From NCBI GenBank assembly GCA_001899285.1, contig MKWA01000004.1:1-64000 (forward strand): DNA of 64,000 bases. The letters are read 5' to 3'. This stretch comes from Rhizobiales bacterium 64-17. GTDB taxonomy: Bacteria > Pseudomonadota > Alphaproteobacteria > Rhizobiales > Xanthobacteraceae. Made by a program: the position numbers and the translations under genes. The notes below the pieces were generated by a model. That model was not told the origin of the DNA. It searched no databases and worked only from the letters and a program-made list of their open reading frames with translations. Position 1 is the first letter of the stretch, and every line of letters starts with the position of its first letter. Positions 40,657-49,179 of the stretch are shown here, one piece after another.

Positions 40657-41640
40657 ATGACGATGAGCGAGAAGACGAACGTGCGGACCACCGGTGAGAC
40701 AACCGCTCAAGGCAAGCGCGCGGACAGCACGGCAGCGAAGGACAGTCAACTCCTCCTGAAGCACCATGGGCGCTACCATTATTCCGCTATCACCCGTCGT
40801 CCGCACTTCGCGTGGCCGGGGAACAAGCAGCTTGCCGTTTATATCGGCCTCAACCTTGAGCACTTTGCCTTCGGCGAAGGCTTGGGCGCGGAATTGGCTC
40901 CCGGCGGGCCGCATCCGGACGTCCTGAATTTCTCCTGGCGCGATTACGGCAACCGCGTGGGCGTCTGGCGCCTGATCGATCTGTTCGACGAATTGTCACT
41001 GCCGGTTTCGGTGCTGGTGAACAGCAGCATCTATCATTACTGCCCCGAGGTGATGGACGCATTCCGCGAGCGCGGCTGTGAAATCGTCGGCCACGGCCGC
41101 ACCAATTCCGAGCGGCAGGGACAACTCTCGGAAGCGGAAGAACGCGACCTCATCAAGGAGTCGACCGACACCATCATTCAGGCCGAGGGGAAGCGGCCGA
41201 CCGGCTGGCTAGGCCCCTGGATTTCGCAATCCCCCCTCACCCCCGATCTGCTGGCCGAAGCCGGCTATGAGTATCTGCTCGACTGGTGCATGGACGATCA
41301 GCCGATCTGGTTCGCGACACGCAATGGCAAGCGCATTCTGTCCGTGCCTTATCCGCAGGAACTCAACGACATTCCCTCCATCGCCGGACGGAAGGATTCC
41401 GCCGATCAGTTCGCCGACATGATCATCGACAATTTCGAGGAGATGCTGCTGCAATCCAGAAAGCAGTCCCTCGTCATGGGGATTGCGCTGCACCCCTATC
41501 TGGTGGGGCAGCCTTATCGCATGCGCCACTTGCGGCGGGCGCTACAGGCCATCGTTGCACGCCGCGACGACATCTGGATCACCACCGCCGGCGAGATCGC
41601 CCGGCACGTCCGGACACTGCCGGAGGGCACGATCCCGTGA
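40657..41640 (+). CDS. Polysaccharide-deacetylase-family cyclic amidase (PuuE/allantoinase-like)
   Basis: ITRRPHFAWPGNKQLAVYIGLNLEHFAFGEG...; VNSSIYHYCPEVMDAFRERGCEIVGHGRTNSERQ; LHPYLVGQPYRM. Confidence 0.85.
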   Translation: MTMSEKTNVRTTGETTAQGKRADSTAAKDSQLLLKHHGRYHYSAITRRPHFAWPGNKQLAVYIGLNLEHFAFGEGLGAELAPGGPHPDVLNFSWRDYGNRVGVWRLIDLFDELSLPVSVLVNSSIYHYCPEVMDAFRERGCEIVGHGRTNSERQGQLSEAEERDLIKESTDTIIQAEGKRPTGWLGPWISQSPLTPDLLAEAGYEYLLDWCMDDQPIWFATRNGKRILSVPYPQELNDIPSIAGRKDSADQFADMIIDNFEEMLLQSRKQSLVMGIALHPYLVGQPYRMRHLRRALQAIVARRDDIWITTAGEIARHVRTLPEGTIP

Positions 41641-41647
41641 TCTGAAG

Positions 41648-41670
41648 CCCGCGCCAGAATCTGGCGCGGG
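41648..41670. terminator. Hairpin terminator between convergent genes
   Basis: cccgcgccag-aat-ctggcgcggg perfect 10-bp stem. Confidence 0.65.
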
Positions 41671-41677
41671 TAGCCTG

Positions 41678-42661
41678 TCATGATGATGCCACCGGCGCGG
41701 CGTCATGGACGATATGGGTGCCGGTTTCGCCGCGCAAAGCAGCCATTGCGCAATCGAGGTGGCTGATGATCGCGCGCTTTCCGCCCCCTTCCAGGAATCG
41801 GATCGCCGCATCGACCTTCGGGCCCATGCTGCCCGGCGGGAAATGTCCTTCGCGGTGATAAGCTTTGATCTCGTCGAGCGAGACCCGATCCAGTTCCTTC
41901 TTGTTCGGCTTTCCGAAGTTCACGGCGACGCGCGGCACCGCCGTCAAAATCAGCAACTCCTCGATACCGAGAACATTCGCCATATGCGCCGAGGTGAGAT
42001 CCTTGTCGATCACCGCCGGCACGCCGGTGCGGGTGCCTTTCGGGCCGCGGATCACCGGCACGCCACCGCCACCGCCGGCGATCACAATCGTCCCGCGCTT
42101 GAGCAGCGCATCGACCAGCGAGATGTCGCAGATATGCTTCGGCTTCGGCGACGGCACCACGTGGCGCCAGCCACGCCCGGAGTCTTCGCGCATCTTCCAG
42201 TTAAGTTCGGCACCGATCCGTTTCGCTTCTTCTTCGGAGAAGAACGGCCCGACGAATTTGGTCGGATTGGCGAAGGCCGGATCGTTGGGATCGACCTCCA
42301 CCTGCGTGAGCAGGCTCGCGACGTGGCGCGGATTGCCCCGCTCGCGCAGCGCGTTCTCCATCGCCTGCATGAGCAGATAAGCGATGCCCCCCTGGCTATG
42401 CGCCACGCAGATGTCCATCGACATCGGCGGGATGCGGTCCATGGTCAGCATCTGGCGCATCATGATCTTGCCGACCACCGGGCCGTTGCCGTGCGTGATC
42501 ACCAGATCGTTGTCGAGCTCGGCCAGCGGCAGCAGCGCCTCCGCTGTCTGCCGCGCGATCACCTTCTGCTCATCGGAGGTGCCGCTGATCTCTTCCGGAT
42601 GAACCGCGTTGCCGCCGATCGCGATCACCAGACGGCGCGGAACCTCCTCAAGCGTTCGCAT
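41678..42661 (-). CDS. Carbamate kinase (ArcC/AllK-like)
   Basis: RRLVIAIGGNAVHPE; ITHGNGPVVGKIMMRQ; IVIAGGGGGVPVI; GSMGPKVDAAIRFLE. Confidence 0.95.
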   Translation of the reverse strand: MRTLEEVPRRLVIAIGGNAVHPEEISGTSDEQKVIARQTAEALLPLAELDNDLVITHGNGPVVGKIMMRQMLTMDRIPPMSMDICVAHSQGGIAYLLMQAMENALRERGNPRHVASLLTQVEVDPNDPAFANPTKFVGPFFSEEEAKRIGAELNWKMREDSGRGWRHVVPSPKPKHICDISLVDALLKRGTIVIAGGGGGVPVIRGPKGTRTGVPAVIDKDLTSAHMANVLGIEELLILTAVPRVAVNFGKPNKKELDRVSLDEIKAYHREGHFPPGSMGPKVDAAIRFLEGGGKRAIISHLDCAMAALRGETGTHIVHDAAPVASS

Positions 42662-44183
42662 GGCGATTCACCTTGGCATCAGCATTGATGACGGCAAGAG
42701 CGAGTTCGCAGGCCTGTTCGTTCGACGGGGTGACAATGATGCCGGCGGATTCCAGGCGCTTGATCTGCGCGGAGCGCACCTGCGGATCGAGTTCGGTCCC
42801 CGTCACCGACGCGATCAGCACCGGCGCATTGTCTCCGCGCCCCGCGACGACTCCCGCAAGATGCGACGCCGGATCGGCGTGCGCGCCGTAGCCAATCACC
42901 AGATCGAGCAGAACGACGGCAATATCCGGATTGACGAGCGCCGCCCGCAGCGCGTCGTCACGCACCGACGGATCGATCATCGGATGCGGCCGACCCTGCG
43001 TATATTCATCAGCACCAAGGTCGATCATCCGGTCGCAGCCAGCGCTGTCCTTGCTGTCGAGCGACGCGACGCCCGGAATCGGCGCGTTGGACGCAACCTT
43101 CCGTCCCCCAGCGGTCAACACCACCTGCGCTTCGGCACACAGCGTCCCGCCGGCGAACAATCCCTCGATACGCCCCGCGCCCTTTCGGCGCGGCAGGCGC
43201 GCGCCGACAGCCGCCGGATCGAAACCGGCGCCGATCTTCTTTCCACCCAGCGCGTGTTCCGCCGCCTGCTTCAAGGTCGCGGCGAAGCCGGCATTCTTCG
43301 GAAGCTCGGCCGAGGCGGCACCAATGAAGCAGACGGTATAGATCTTCGGACTTTTGGCGATGCGCGCGACAACCGCCTTCGCCACATCCGGATGCGGCGG
43401 CTTCGACACCAGCACCACACGCTCGGTGGCTGGATCGGCATCGAGCGCATCGATTGCCATCAGGGTGGTGATGCCGCCGATATCCTTCTTGAGATCGCGC
43501 CCGCCGACGCCGATGGCGTGGGAGATGCCGACACCCGCCTCAGACACCAGACAGGAAATTTCCTGCGTGCCGGTGCCCGATGCGCCGATGATGCCGACCT
43601 TTCCGCGCTTGAGCTTGTTCGCGAAAGCAAGCGGCGCACCGTTGATGATCGCCGTTCCACAGTCCGGCCCCATCATCAACAGTCCCGCCTCCCGCGCCTG
43701 CTGCTTGAGCGAGAGCTCGTCAGCGATCGAGACATTGTCGCTGAACATCAGCACATGCAGACCACGATTGAGCGCCTTGCGCGCCTCCGCCGCGGCGAAT
43801 TCGCCGGGGACCGAGATCAGCGCGATATTCGCGTTGGGCGTCGCCGCCACCGCCGAGGCGATGCTGCGCGGACGCCATGCGCTTTTCCCGCCCGCTTGCG
43901 ACTTCGGCTTGTCGAGCGCCTTGAGCGCGTCGTCCAGCGCCGCTCGGGCCGCCTGCTCGGTTTCGGCCTTGACCGCCAGAATGAGATCGCTGCCTTGCGT
44001 GCTGATATCGCCGGATAGCAGGCCGGCATTGCGCATGATGGCGATATTCGACGGCGTTCCCATCATCAGCGCCGCCTCGACGACGCCAGGTATCGTCGCG
44101 ATCTCGCGGGACAACCGCATCAGCGCCACTGAATCGAGATAGAAGCCCTTGCGGACTTCGTTCAGGACAACCGCAGTCATGAG
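42648..44183 (-). CDS. FdrA/AllF-family acyl-CoA synthetase-like protein (transcarbamylase subunit)
   Basis: KGFYLDSVALMRLSREIATIPGVVEAALMMGTPSNIAIM; VGIIGASGTGTQEISCLVSEAGVGISHAIGVGGRDL. Confidence 0.88.
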   Translation of the reverse strand, partial: LMTAVVLNEVRKGFYLDSVALMRLSREIATIPGVVEAALMMGTPSNIAIMRNAGLLSGDISTQGSDLILAVKAETEQAARAALDDALKALDKPKSQAGGKSAWRPRSIASAVAATPNANIALISVPGEFAAAEARKALNRGLHVLMFSDNVSIADELSLKQQAREAGLLMMGPDCGTAIINGAPLAFANKLKRGKVGIIGASGTGTQEISCLVSEAGVGISHAIGVGGRDLKKDIGGITTLMAIDALDADPATERVVLVSKPPHPDVAKAVVARIAKSPKIYTVCFIGAASAELPKNAGFAATLKQAAEHALGGKKIGAGFDPAAVGARLPRRKGAGRIEGLFAGGTLCAEAQVVLTAGGRKVASNAPIPGVASLDSKDSAGCDRMIDLGADEYTQGRPHPMIDPSVRDDALRAALVNPDIAVVLLDLVIGYGAHADPASHLAGVVAGRGDNAPVLIASVTGTELDPQVRSAQIKRLESAGIIVTPSNEQACELALAVINADAKVNRHANA

Positions 44184-45427
44184 ACACCCAGATCTTCGGC
44201 AATGGCGAGAACAGCCTGCTGGAAGCAAGCGAGCGGAGCACGCACCACGCCGGCGCCGACCTGGCCGATGCCGGGCTCCCGATGCGCGATGCCGGTATTA
44301 ATGACCGGCGCGAGACCGGTTTCGACCACGAGCCGAACGTCGATGCCGGTCGGTACGCCGGCGAAGTCGAGCGCGGGAATCGTCCATTCCGGATTTTGCC
44401 CGACCGTAATCTCGCCCATGGCGCGGGTGAAATCGCCGGCCGCCGACGGCGAACCGGCGCCGATGAAGCCGGCCACCGCGGGCGCCGCACCCATCGCGAA
44501 CCCGCCGAGACCGACCGTCTCGACGATCGCGGAATCGCCCATGTCGGGATTGGCGTCCTTGCGGGAGAAGCCCGCGAAGTAGAGCCCTTCCGGCATTTCC
44601 ACCGGCGCCGTGAACCAGCGATCACCGAGACCGCTGACGCGCACGCCGAAATCGGTGCCGTTGCGGGACATCACGGTGACGATCGTCGATCCGCGAATCC
44701 CTTTGGCCGGATCGGTCATCGCCTTGCCCATGGCCATGGCGATGTTGAGGAAGAACTGGTCGTTCTGCGCGATGAATGCGATGCACTCCGCAAGGGTCTC
44801 GTTATTGTCGGAGGTCCGCGCCAGCGACGGCCCGACTTCCCGGAGGAAGATGCTCGAACAGGCGAGATTGCGCTGGTGCATCTCGTCGCCCATCGACAGG
44901 CCGCGCGCGATGATCGCCTTGAGATCGACGCCGCCCTTGGCACGGATGGCTTTCCCCAACACCGGGCCGAACACATCGCGCAGCCATGCCAGACGCTTGA
45001 GTACGCTGGCGTCATTGCCGCCGAAGCGCATCACCTTGCCGAGACCTTCGTTGATCGCGCAGTAGGCGCGATTCCCGAAGCGCGCGTTCTCGACGACGAA
45101 CAGCGGCATCGACAGCGTCGTCATGCCCGTCATCGGACCGACCGCGCCGAAATGATGATTGGGATGGAATTCGACGCCGCCGCTGGCCGCGAGTTTGGTG
45201 GCAGCGTCCAGATCCGGAGCCCACCCCTCGAAGACGATGGCGCCGGCAACGGCGCCGCGCATCGGGCCGCACATCCGATCCCAGGTGATCGGCGGACCGG
45301 CATGAAGGATCATGCGTTCCTTCAGTCCCTTGAGCACGTCACGCGCCGGGACGATATCGATCAGCTTCGGCTCACCGTCCAGGATGATGGAAAGCGCCTT
45401 CTTGTTGGCTTCCTCGATCAGTTTCAT
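44177..45427 (-). CDS. DUF1116 (YlbE/AllG-like) protein
   Basis: GPPITWDRMCGPMRGAVAGAIVFEGWAPD; EGLGKVMRFGGND; NRNGTDFGVRVSGLGDRWFTAP resemble E. coli YlbE. Confidence 0.88.
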   Translation of the reverse strand: MKLIEEANKKALSIILDGEPKLIDIVPARDVLKGLKERMILHAGPPITWDRMCGPMRGAVAGAIVFEGWAPDLDAATKLAASGGVEFHPNHHFGAVGPMTGMTTLSMPLFVVENARFGNRAYCAINEGLGKVMRFGGNDASVLKRLAWLRDVFGPVLGKAIRAKGGVDLKAIIARGLSMGDEMHQRNLACSSIFLREVGPSLARTSDNNETLAECIAFIAQNDQFFLNIAMAMGKAMTDPAKGIRGSTIVTVMSRNGTDFGVRVSGLGDRWFTAPVEMPEGLYFAGFSRKDANPDMGDSAIVETVGLGGFAMGAAPAVAGFIGAGSPSAAGDFTRAMGEITVGQNPEWTIPALDFAGVPTGIDVRLVVETGLAPVINTGIAHREPGIGQVGAGVVRAPLACFQQAVLAIAEDLGVS

Positions 45428-45436
45428 GGCCTGCCC

Positions 45437-45652
45437 TCACACACCGAGCTTCGCGAGCAGCGCGGCCATTTTCGGATCTCCGCCAGCGGGGGGTGACCAG
45501 TCGACATGCACGACCGCGATGCCGCAATCCTGCAGATCCTTGACGAAACCCTCCAGCCCGACATTCACCACCGTCAGGTCGTTGGTCAGCAGCGCCTGGC
45601 ACCTGGTCTGTTCCCGCTTCTGCGACACCAGCGTATCCTCCTTGTTCGGCAC
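45437..45652 (-). CDS. Small FdrA-C-terminal-domain-like protein
   Basis: LTVVNVGLEGFVKDLQDCGIAVVHVDWSPPAGGDPKMAALLAKLGV resembles the C-terminus of full-length FdrA. Confidence 0.65.
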   Translation of the reverse strand: MPNKEDTLVSQKREQTRCQALLTNDLTVVNVGLEGFVKDLQDCGIAVVHVDWSPPAGGDPKMAALLAKLGV

Positions 45653-45660
45653 AAAATATT

Positions 45661-45678
45661 AGTAAGAAACGTCTTACT
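45661..45678. promoter_or_regulatory. Putative TetR-family operator upstream of the FdrA-like operon
   Basis: Perfect inverted repeat AGTAAGA-aacg-TCTTACT, 8 nt upstream of the 45652 start. Confidence 0.6.
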
Positions 45679-45794
45679 TGGTCAAATCAAAGCTGTGGGC
45701 TTCCGACAAGACCACGACAATTCCGGCTGTCATCGCCAATAGTCCGGCGGACGGATCGCATCCAGACAAGATTTTCGGCTTGTGAAGCCGCGAT

Positions 45795-46742
45795 TCAGGG
45801 TGTCCGGCCGGAATCGGCGTGCCGTCTCACGGCCTGCAGGATGACCAGCGCGCCCGTGAAAGCATCGCGGCCCGAGGTTTCACCGACGTCGGATACGGCC
45901 GCCAGCATCCGATCAAGCTCCGCCACCCGGCCGGCGATCGTGGCGTGAATGGCCCCATGCAAGACCGCAGCCCCATAGCCGCGGGCCGCCGCTTCAAGAT
46001 GCGCTCGGCTGATGGTGTTGGTGCGATCGAGATGGGGTTGGCACAGGCGCCAGACGGCATCCCGCACTTGTGGCAACCCGAGAGCGCCGAGCGCGACAAG
46101 ACCGCCGACAAGGAAATCGTCGCCCGAGGGCGTCAGCCCCGGTCCGAGACCGATCAACCCCATGACCTCGGCGCCATCCGCAGCATCCGGTGTGGTATCC
46201 CGTATTCCGCACCCGACAACGCGCGCGAGGGCATCCACGGCCGGCCGTGCTGCTACCATCAGGTGCGACGGCCCGCTTGATAATGACTGTCCATCCGACA
46301 CCAGCACTTCGCCACCGAACGTCAGGCGCCATATCGCGTCTGTTGCCCGCAAGCCGACCGCCAGGCTCGCTAACGACCAGCCGGGCGCCGGATCGGGCCG
46401 CCATGTCGGCGCAATTTCAAAATCCGCCAGCACCGCCCCGTCGAGACGGAGCGCAGTGCCATCAATCTCAACCGGCTGGCCAACACCGACGAGAACGTCC
46501 TGCCAGCGATCGCAGAGGACATGCAGCGGGCCGGAGCCGAGCATGTGCGAACCCGCGCAAATCAGCTGGTCGCCGAACGCCGCATAGAAACATCGCTGGA
46601 ACGCGGCAATGACCACGCCGCTGTTGCCGCTCTCCAGCACCGGACGCGCCAGCAGCCCGACCTCGGTCACAGGCCCCGCCACGCCGGGTGTCGGTGGCAG
46701 GTGATCGTGACGGCATATCTCCAGCATGTCGGACCACATCAC
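45795..46742 (-). CDS. DUF2877 (YlbF/AllH-like) protein
   Basis: GLIGLGPGLTPSGDDFLVGGLVAL; position with FdrA/DUF1116/carbamate kinase. Confidence 0.85.
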   Translation of the reverse strand: MMWSDMLEICRHDHLPPTPGVAGPVTEVGLLARPVLESGNSGVVIAAFQRCFYAAFGDQLICAGSHMLGSGPLHVLCDRWQDVLVGVGQPVEIDGTALRLDGAVLADFEIAPTWRPDPAPGWSLASLAVGLRATDAIWRLTFGGEVLVSDGQSLSSGPSHLMVAARPAVDALARVVGCGIRDTTPDAADGAEVMGLIGLGPGLTPSGDDFLVGGLVALGALGLPQVRDAVWRLCQPHLDRTNTISRAHLEAAARGYGAAVLHGAIHATIAGRVAELDRMLAAVSDVGETSGRDAFTGALVILQAVRRHADSGRTP

Positions 46743-46764
46743 GCAAAACGCTGCAGCGCGCGAT

Positions 46765-47526
46765 CTACAGGTTATCCCGCGCGAAATCGGGAACGATACT
46801 CCGGCGGGAATCGCCCTTCGGACGGATCGTCTCTTTCTTGATGAGGTGCTGCATTCCGCCCGCCGTCAGCCAGGCAAAAATCATCTCCTGGGCATGGTCG
46901 CGGCGGCCTTTCAGCCATGCGGAATCGCCAAGATCCTTTCCGAACATCGCCGACAGCGTGTAACGGTTGGACACGTGGAAATAACTCAGCGCCGTGATCG
47001 AGATATAGAGGTTGATCGGATCGATATCCTTCCGGAAAACACCGTCCGCGGACCCGCGACGCAAAATGTCCTCGATGCTCGTCACCAGCGGCAGCGTCAA
47101 TTTCGCGATCTTGCGGGATTTCCGCATGTTCTGCGCCCGCTGCAGGTTCTCGGTATTGATGAGCGCAATGTAATCCGGGTGTTCGCCGAAAAACGTGAAG
47201 GTGAAATTCACCAGTTCACGCATGGCGGCGGCCGGATCGAGATTGTCCAGGTTGAGTTTCTGTTCCGCCGAGCGGATTTCGGTGTAGACGTGTTCCAGAA
47301 CCGCGATATAGAGCCCGCTCTTGTCCCCGAAATAGGCATACAGCAGGCGCATGTTGGCCTTGGCGCGCTGCGCGATCGCCTCGACACGCGCGCCACCGAG
47401 ACCGTTCCGGCAAAACTCATAGGTCGCGGCGCGGAGAATGGATTCCTTGGTCAGGGCCGAGTCCCGCCGCCGCGGGCCACGCGGTGCGCGAGAGCTGGTC
47501 TTCGGCGACGTCGTCCGCTCGGTCAT
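46765..47526 (-). CDS. TetR family transcriptional regulator
   Basis: ALTKESILRAATYEFCRNGLGGARVEAIAQRAKANMRLLYAYFGDKSGLYIAVLEHVY. Confidence 0.9.
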   Translation of the reverse strand: MTERTTSPKTSSRAPRGPRRRDSALTKESILRAATYEFCRNGLGGARVEAIAQRAKANMRLLYAYFGDKSGLYIAVLEHVYTEIRSAEQKLNLDNLDPAAAMRELVNFTFTFFGEHPDYIALINTENLQRAQNMRKSRKIAKLTLPLVTSIEDILRRGSADGVFRKDIDPINLYISITALSYFHVSNRYTLSAMFGKDLGDSAWLKGRRDHAQEMIFAWLTAGGMQHLIKKETIRPKGDSRRSIVPDFARDNL

Positions 47527-47681
47527 GATCGGCATTTCCGCAATAAAAACAGCATGGCAGCCGGTCCTGCGGCGTTCAGACCGCAATCCGGCAAACCTAT
47601 CACATGCAGACGGATTGACGCCGCGGTTGTCAATATCCCGCCGTGGCGAGCTTTCGGGGCGGCCTGACAACTACTGTGCGC

Positions 47682-47731
47682 TGGCGCGCCGGAAGGGATT
47701 CGAACCCCTGACCCCCAGATTCGAAGTCTGA
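47682..47731 (-). tRNA. Truncated tRNA-Arg(UCG) 3' fragment: island attachment site remnant
   Basis: Minus strand TCAGA-CTTCGAA-TCTGG anticodon arm, AGGGG-TTCGAAT-CCCTT T-arm, CCGGCGC-G-CCA acceptor 3' strand; no matching GCGCCGG 5' half or D-arm. Confidence 0.75.
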
Positions 47732-47844
47732 TTTGTAGCGCCGACACGATTACGCAGCAGTCGCCAGAAGCCGCAAAACATCAATAAACATAACGCTTTT
47801 TCACGTCAGGAATGTATTCTCGCCGACACTGTTTCGCGCTATTG

Positions 47845-47865
47845 TGGTAGCTAATTGGTAGCTAA
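47845..47865. repeat. Direct repeat upstream of the integrase gene
   Basis: tggtagctaa-t-tggtagctaa, 11-bp period. Confidence 0.7.
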
Positions 47866-47880
47866 AAATCGGCGTGAGAC

Positions 47881-49104
47881 ATGGCCTCCAAAGGCATCAC
47901 AATCAAAGCAGTCCAAGCTCTCGAGACCGGCGAAACGATATGGGACGCGGGTCACAACGAGGCCGTAAAAGGCTTTGGCGTCCGACGACAGAAGGGTAAT
48001 CCTGTCTACGTCATCAAGTATCGCGTTTTCGGACGGCAGCGATTTGTCACCATCGGTCGCCATGGCGCGCCTTGGACACCTGAAACCGCACGCCGCGAGG
48101 CTAAGCGTCTATTCGGCCTCGTCGCGACTGGCAAAGACCCGCAGATCGAGAAAGCCACGGCGAAGGAGAATGGGACCTTTACGCTCCGCACTATCGGGGA
48201 CCAATACCTGCGGTATGCGGAGAAGAAGCAAAAGCCGCGCAGCTTTGCCGAAACCAAGCGCCACCTGAACAAGAACTGGAGGCCGCTCCACACGACCTCG
48301 ATTTTCGACATTCAACGACGCCATGTCGCGGTGAGGCTCGGGCAGATTGAGAAGGAGCGTGGACAGGTCGCCGCAGCCCGCTCCCGTGCCGCCTTATCTG
48401 CTCTCTTTAATTGGGCGATCCGCGAGGGATTTGATCTGCCGGCAAACCCTGTTACCGGCACCAACAAGCCTTTAGAACCGAAATCGCGCCAACGGGTGCT
48501 GTCGGACAGCGACCTTAAAGAAATCTTCGCCGCTGCCGGCGACGACGACTATGGCAAGATCGTCAAACTGTTGGCTCTTACGGGCCAGCGCCGCGACGAG
48601 GTCGGCGGAATATGCTGGTCAGAGATCGATGAGGACAGGAAGCTTTGGACCATCCCAGCCTCCCGAACCAAAAACCGACGGGAACACATGGTGCCCCTGT
48701 CCGACGAAGCCCTGGCCATAATCACAACCACGCCGCGCCAAACAGATCGGGACTTCCTGTTCGGGAGTGGGCCACGCAAAGCTGACGGCGAACAGCGCGG
48801 GTTTTCTGGCTGGTCAAAGGCCAAAGCCGAACTCGACCAGAAAATCCTCGAAGCCCGCCGTAAAGCTGATCCGGAAGCTAAGGCCTTCCCTTGGATTCTT
48901 CACGATCTACGCCGGACCTGTGCTACCGTTCTCGCCGACCGCTTTCGGACCCAGCCTTATATTGTAGAGGCCATTTTAAACCACATAAGCGGCCACAAAG
49001 CCGGGGTCGCGGGAGTCTATAATCGCGCAAAATATCTCGTCGAAATTCAGAAAGCCTTAGAAGCCTGGGGTCAATTCATCCGGACACTCTTGAAAGACGG
49101 ATGA
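47881..49104 (+). CDS. Tyrosine recombinase / site-specific integrase (DUF4102-type N-terminus)
   Basis: N-terminal FGVRRQKGNPVYVIKYRVFGRQRFVTIG; catalytic LALTGQRRDEVGGICWSEID, HDLRRTCATVL, ILNHISGHKAGVAGVYNRA (R..HxxR..H..Y). Confidence 0.95.
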   Translation: MASKGITIKAVQALETGETIWDAGHNEAVKGFGVRRQKGNPVYVIKYRVFGRQRFVTIGRHGAPWTPETARREAKRLFGLVATGKDPQIEKATAKENGTFTLRTIGDQYLRYAEKKQKPRSFAETKRHLNKNWRPLHTTSIFDIQRRHVAVRLGQIEKERGQVAAARSRAALSALFNWAIREGFDLPANPVTGTNKPLEPKSRQRVLSDSDLKEIFAAAGDDDYGKIVKLLALTGQRRDEVGGICWSEIDEDRKLWTIPASRTKNRREHMVPLSDEALAIITTTPRQTDRDFLFGSGPRKADGEQRGFSGWSKAKAELDQKILEARRKADPEAKAFPWILHDLRRTCATVLADRFRTQPYIVEAILNHISGHKAGVAGVYNRAKYLVEIQKALEAWGQFIRTLLKDG

Positions 49105-49179
49105 TCTATCTTCCATCCTCCCAAGGGTAAAGCAATCACTCAGCTGTACGCTCCGATGTCCTAGAATATCGCCGCCAAT

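Noticed and set aside
47682-47776. Intact tRNA gene at the island edge
   Set aside because: No D-arm and no 5' acceptor strand complementary to CCGGCGC within the expected distance; only the 3' half is present.
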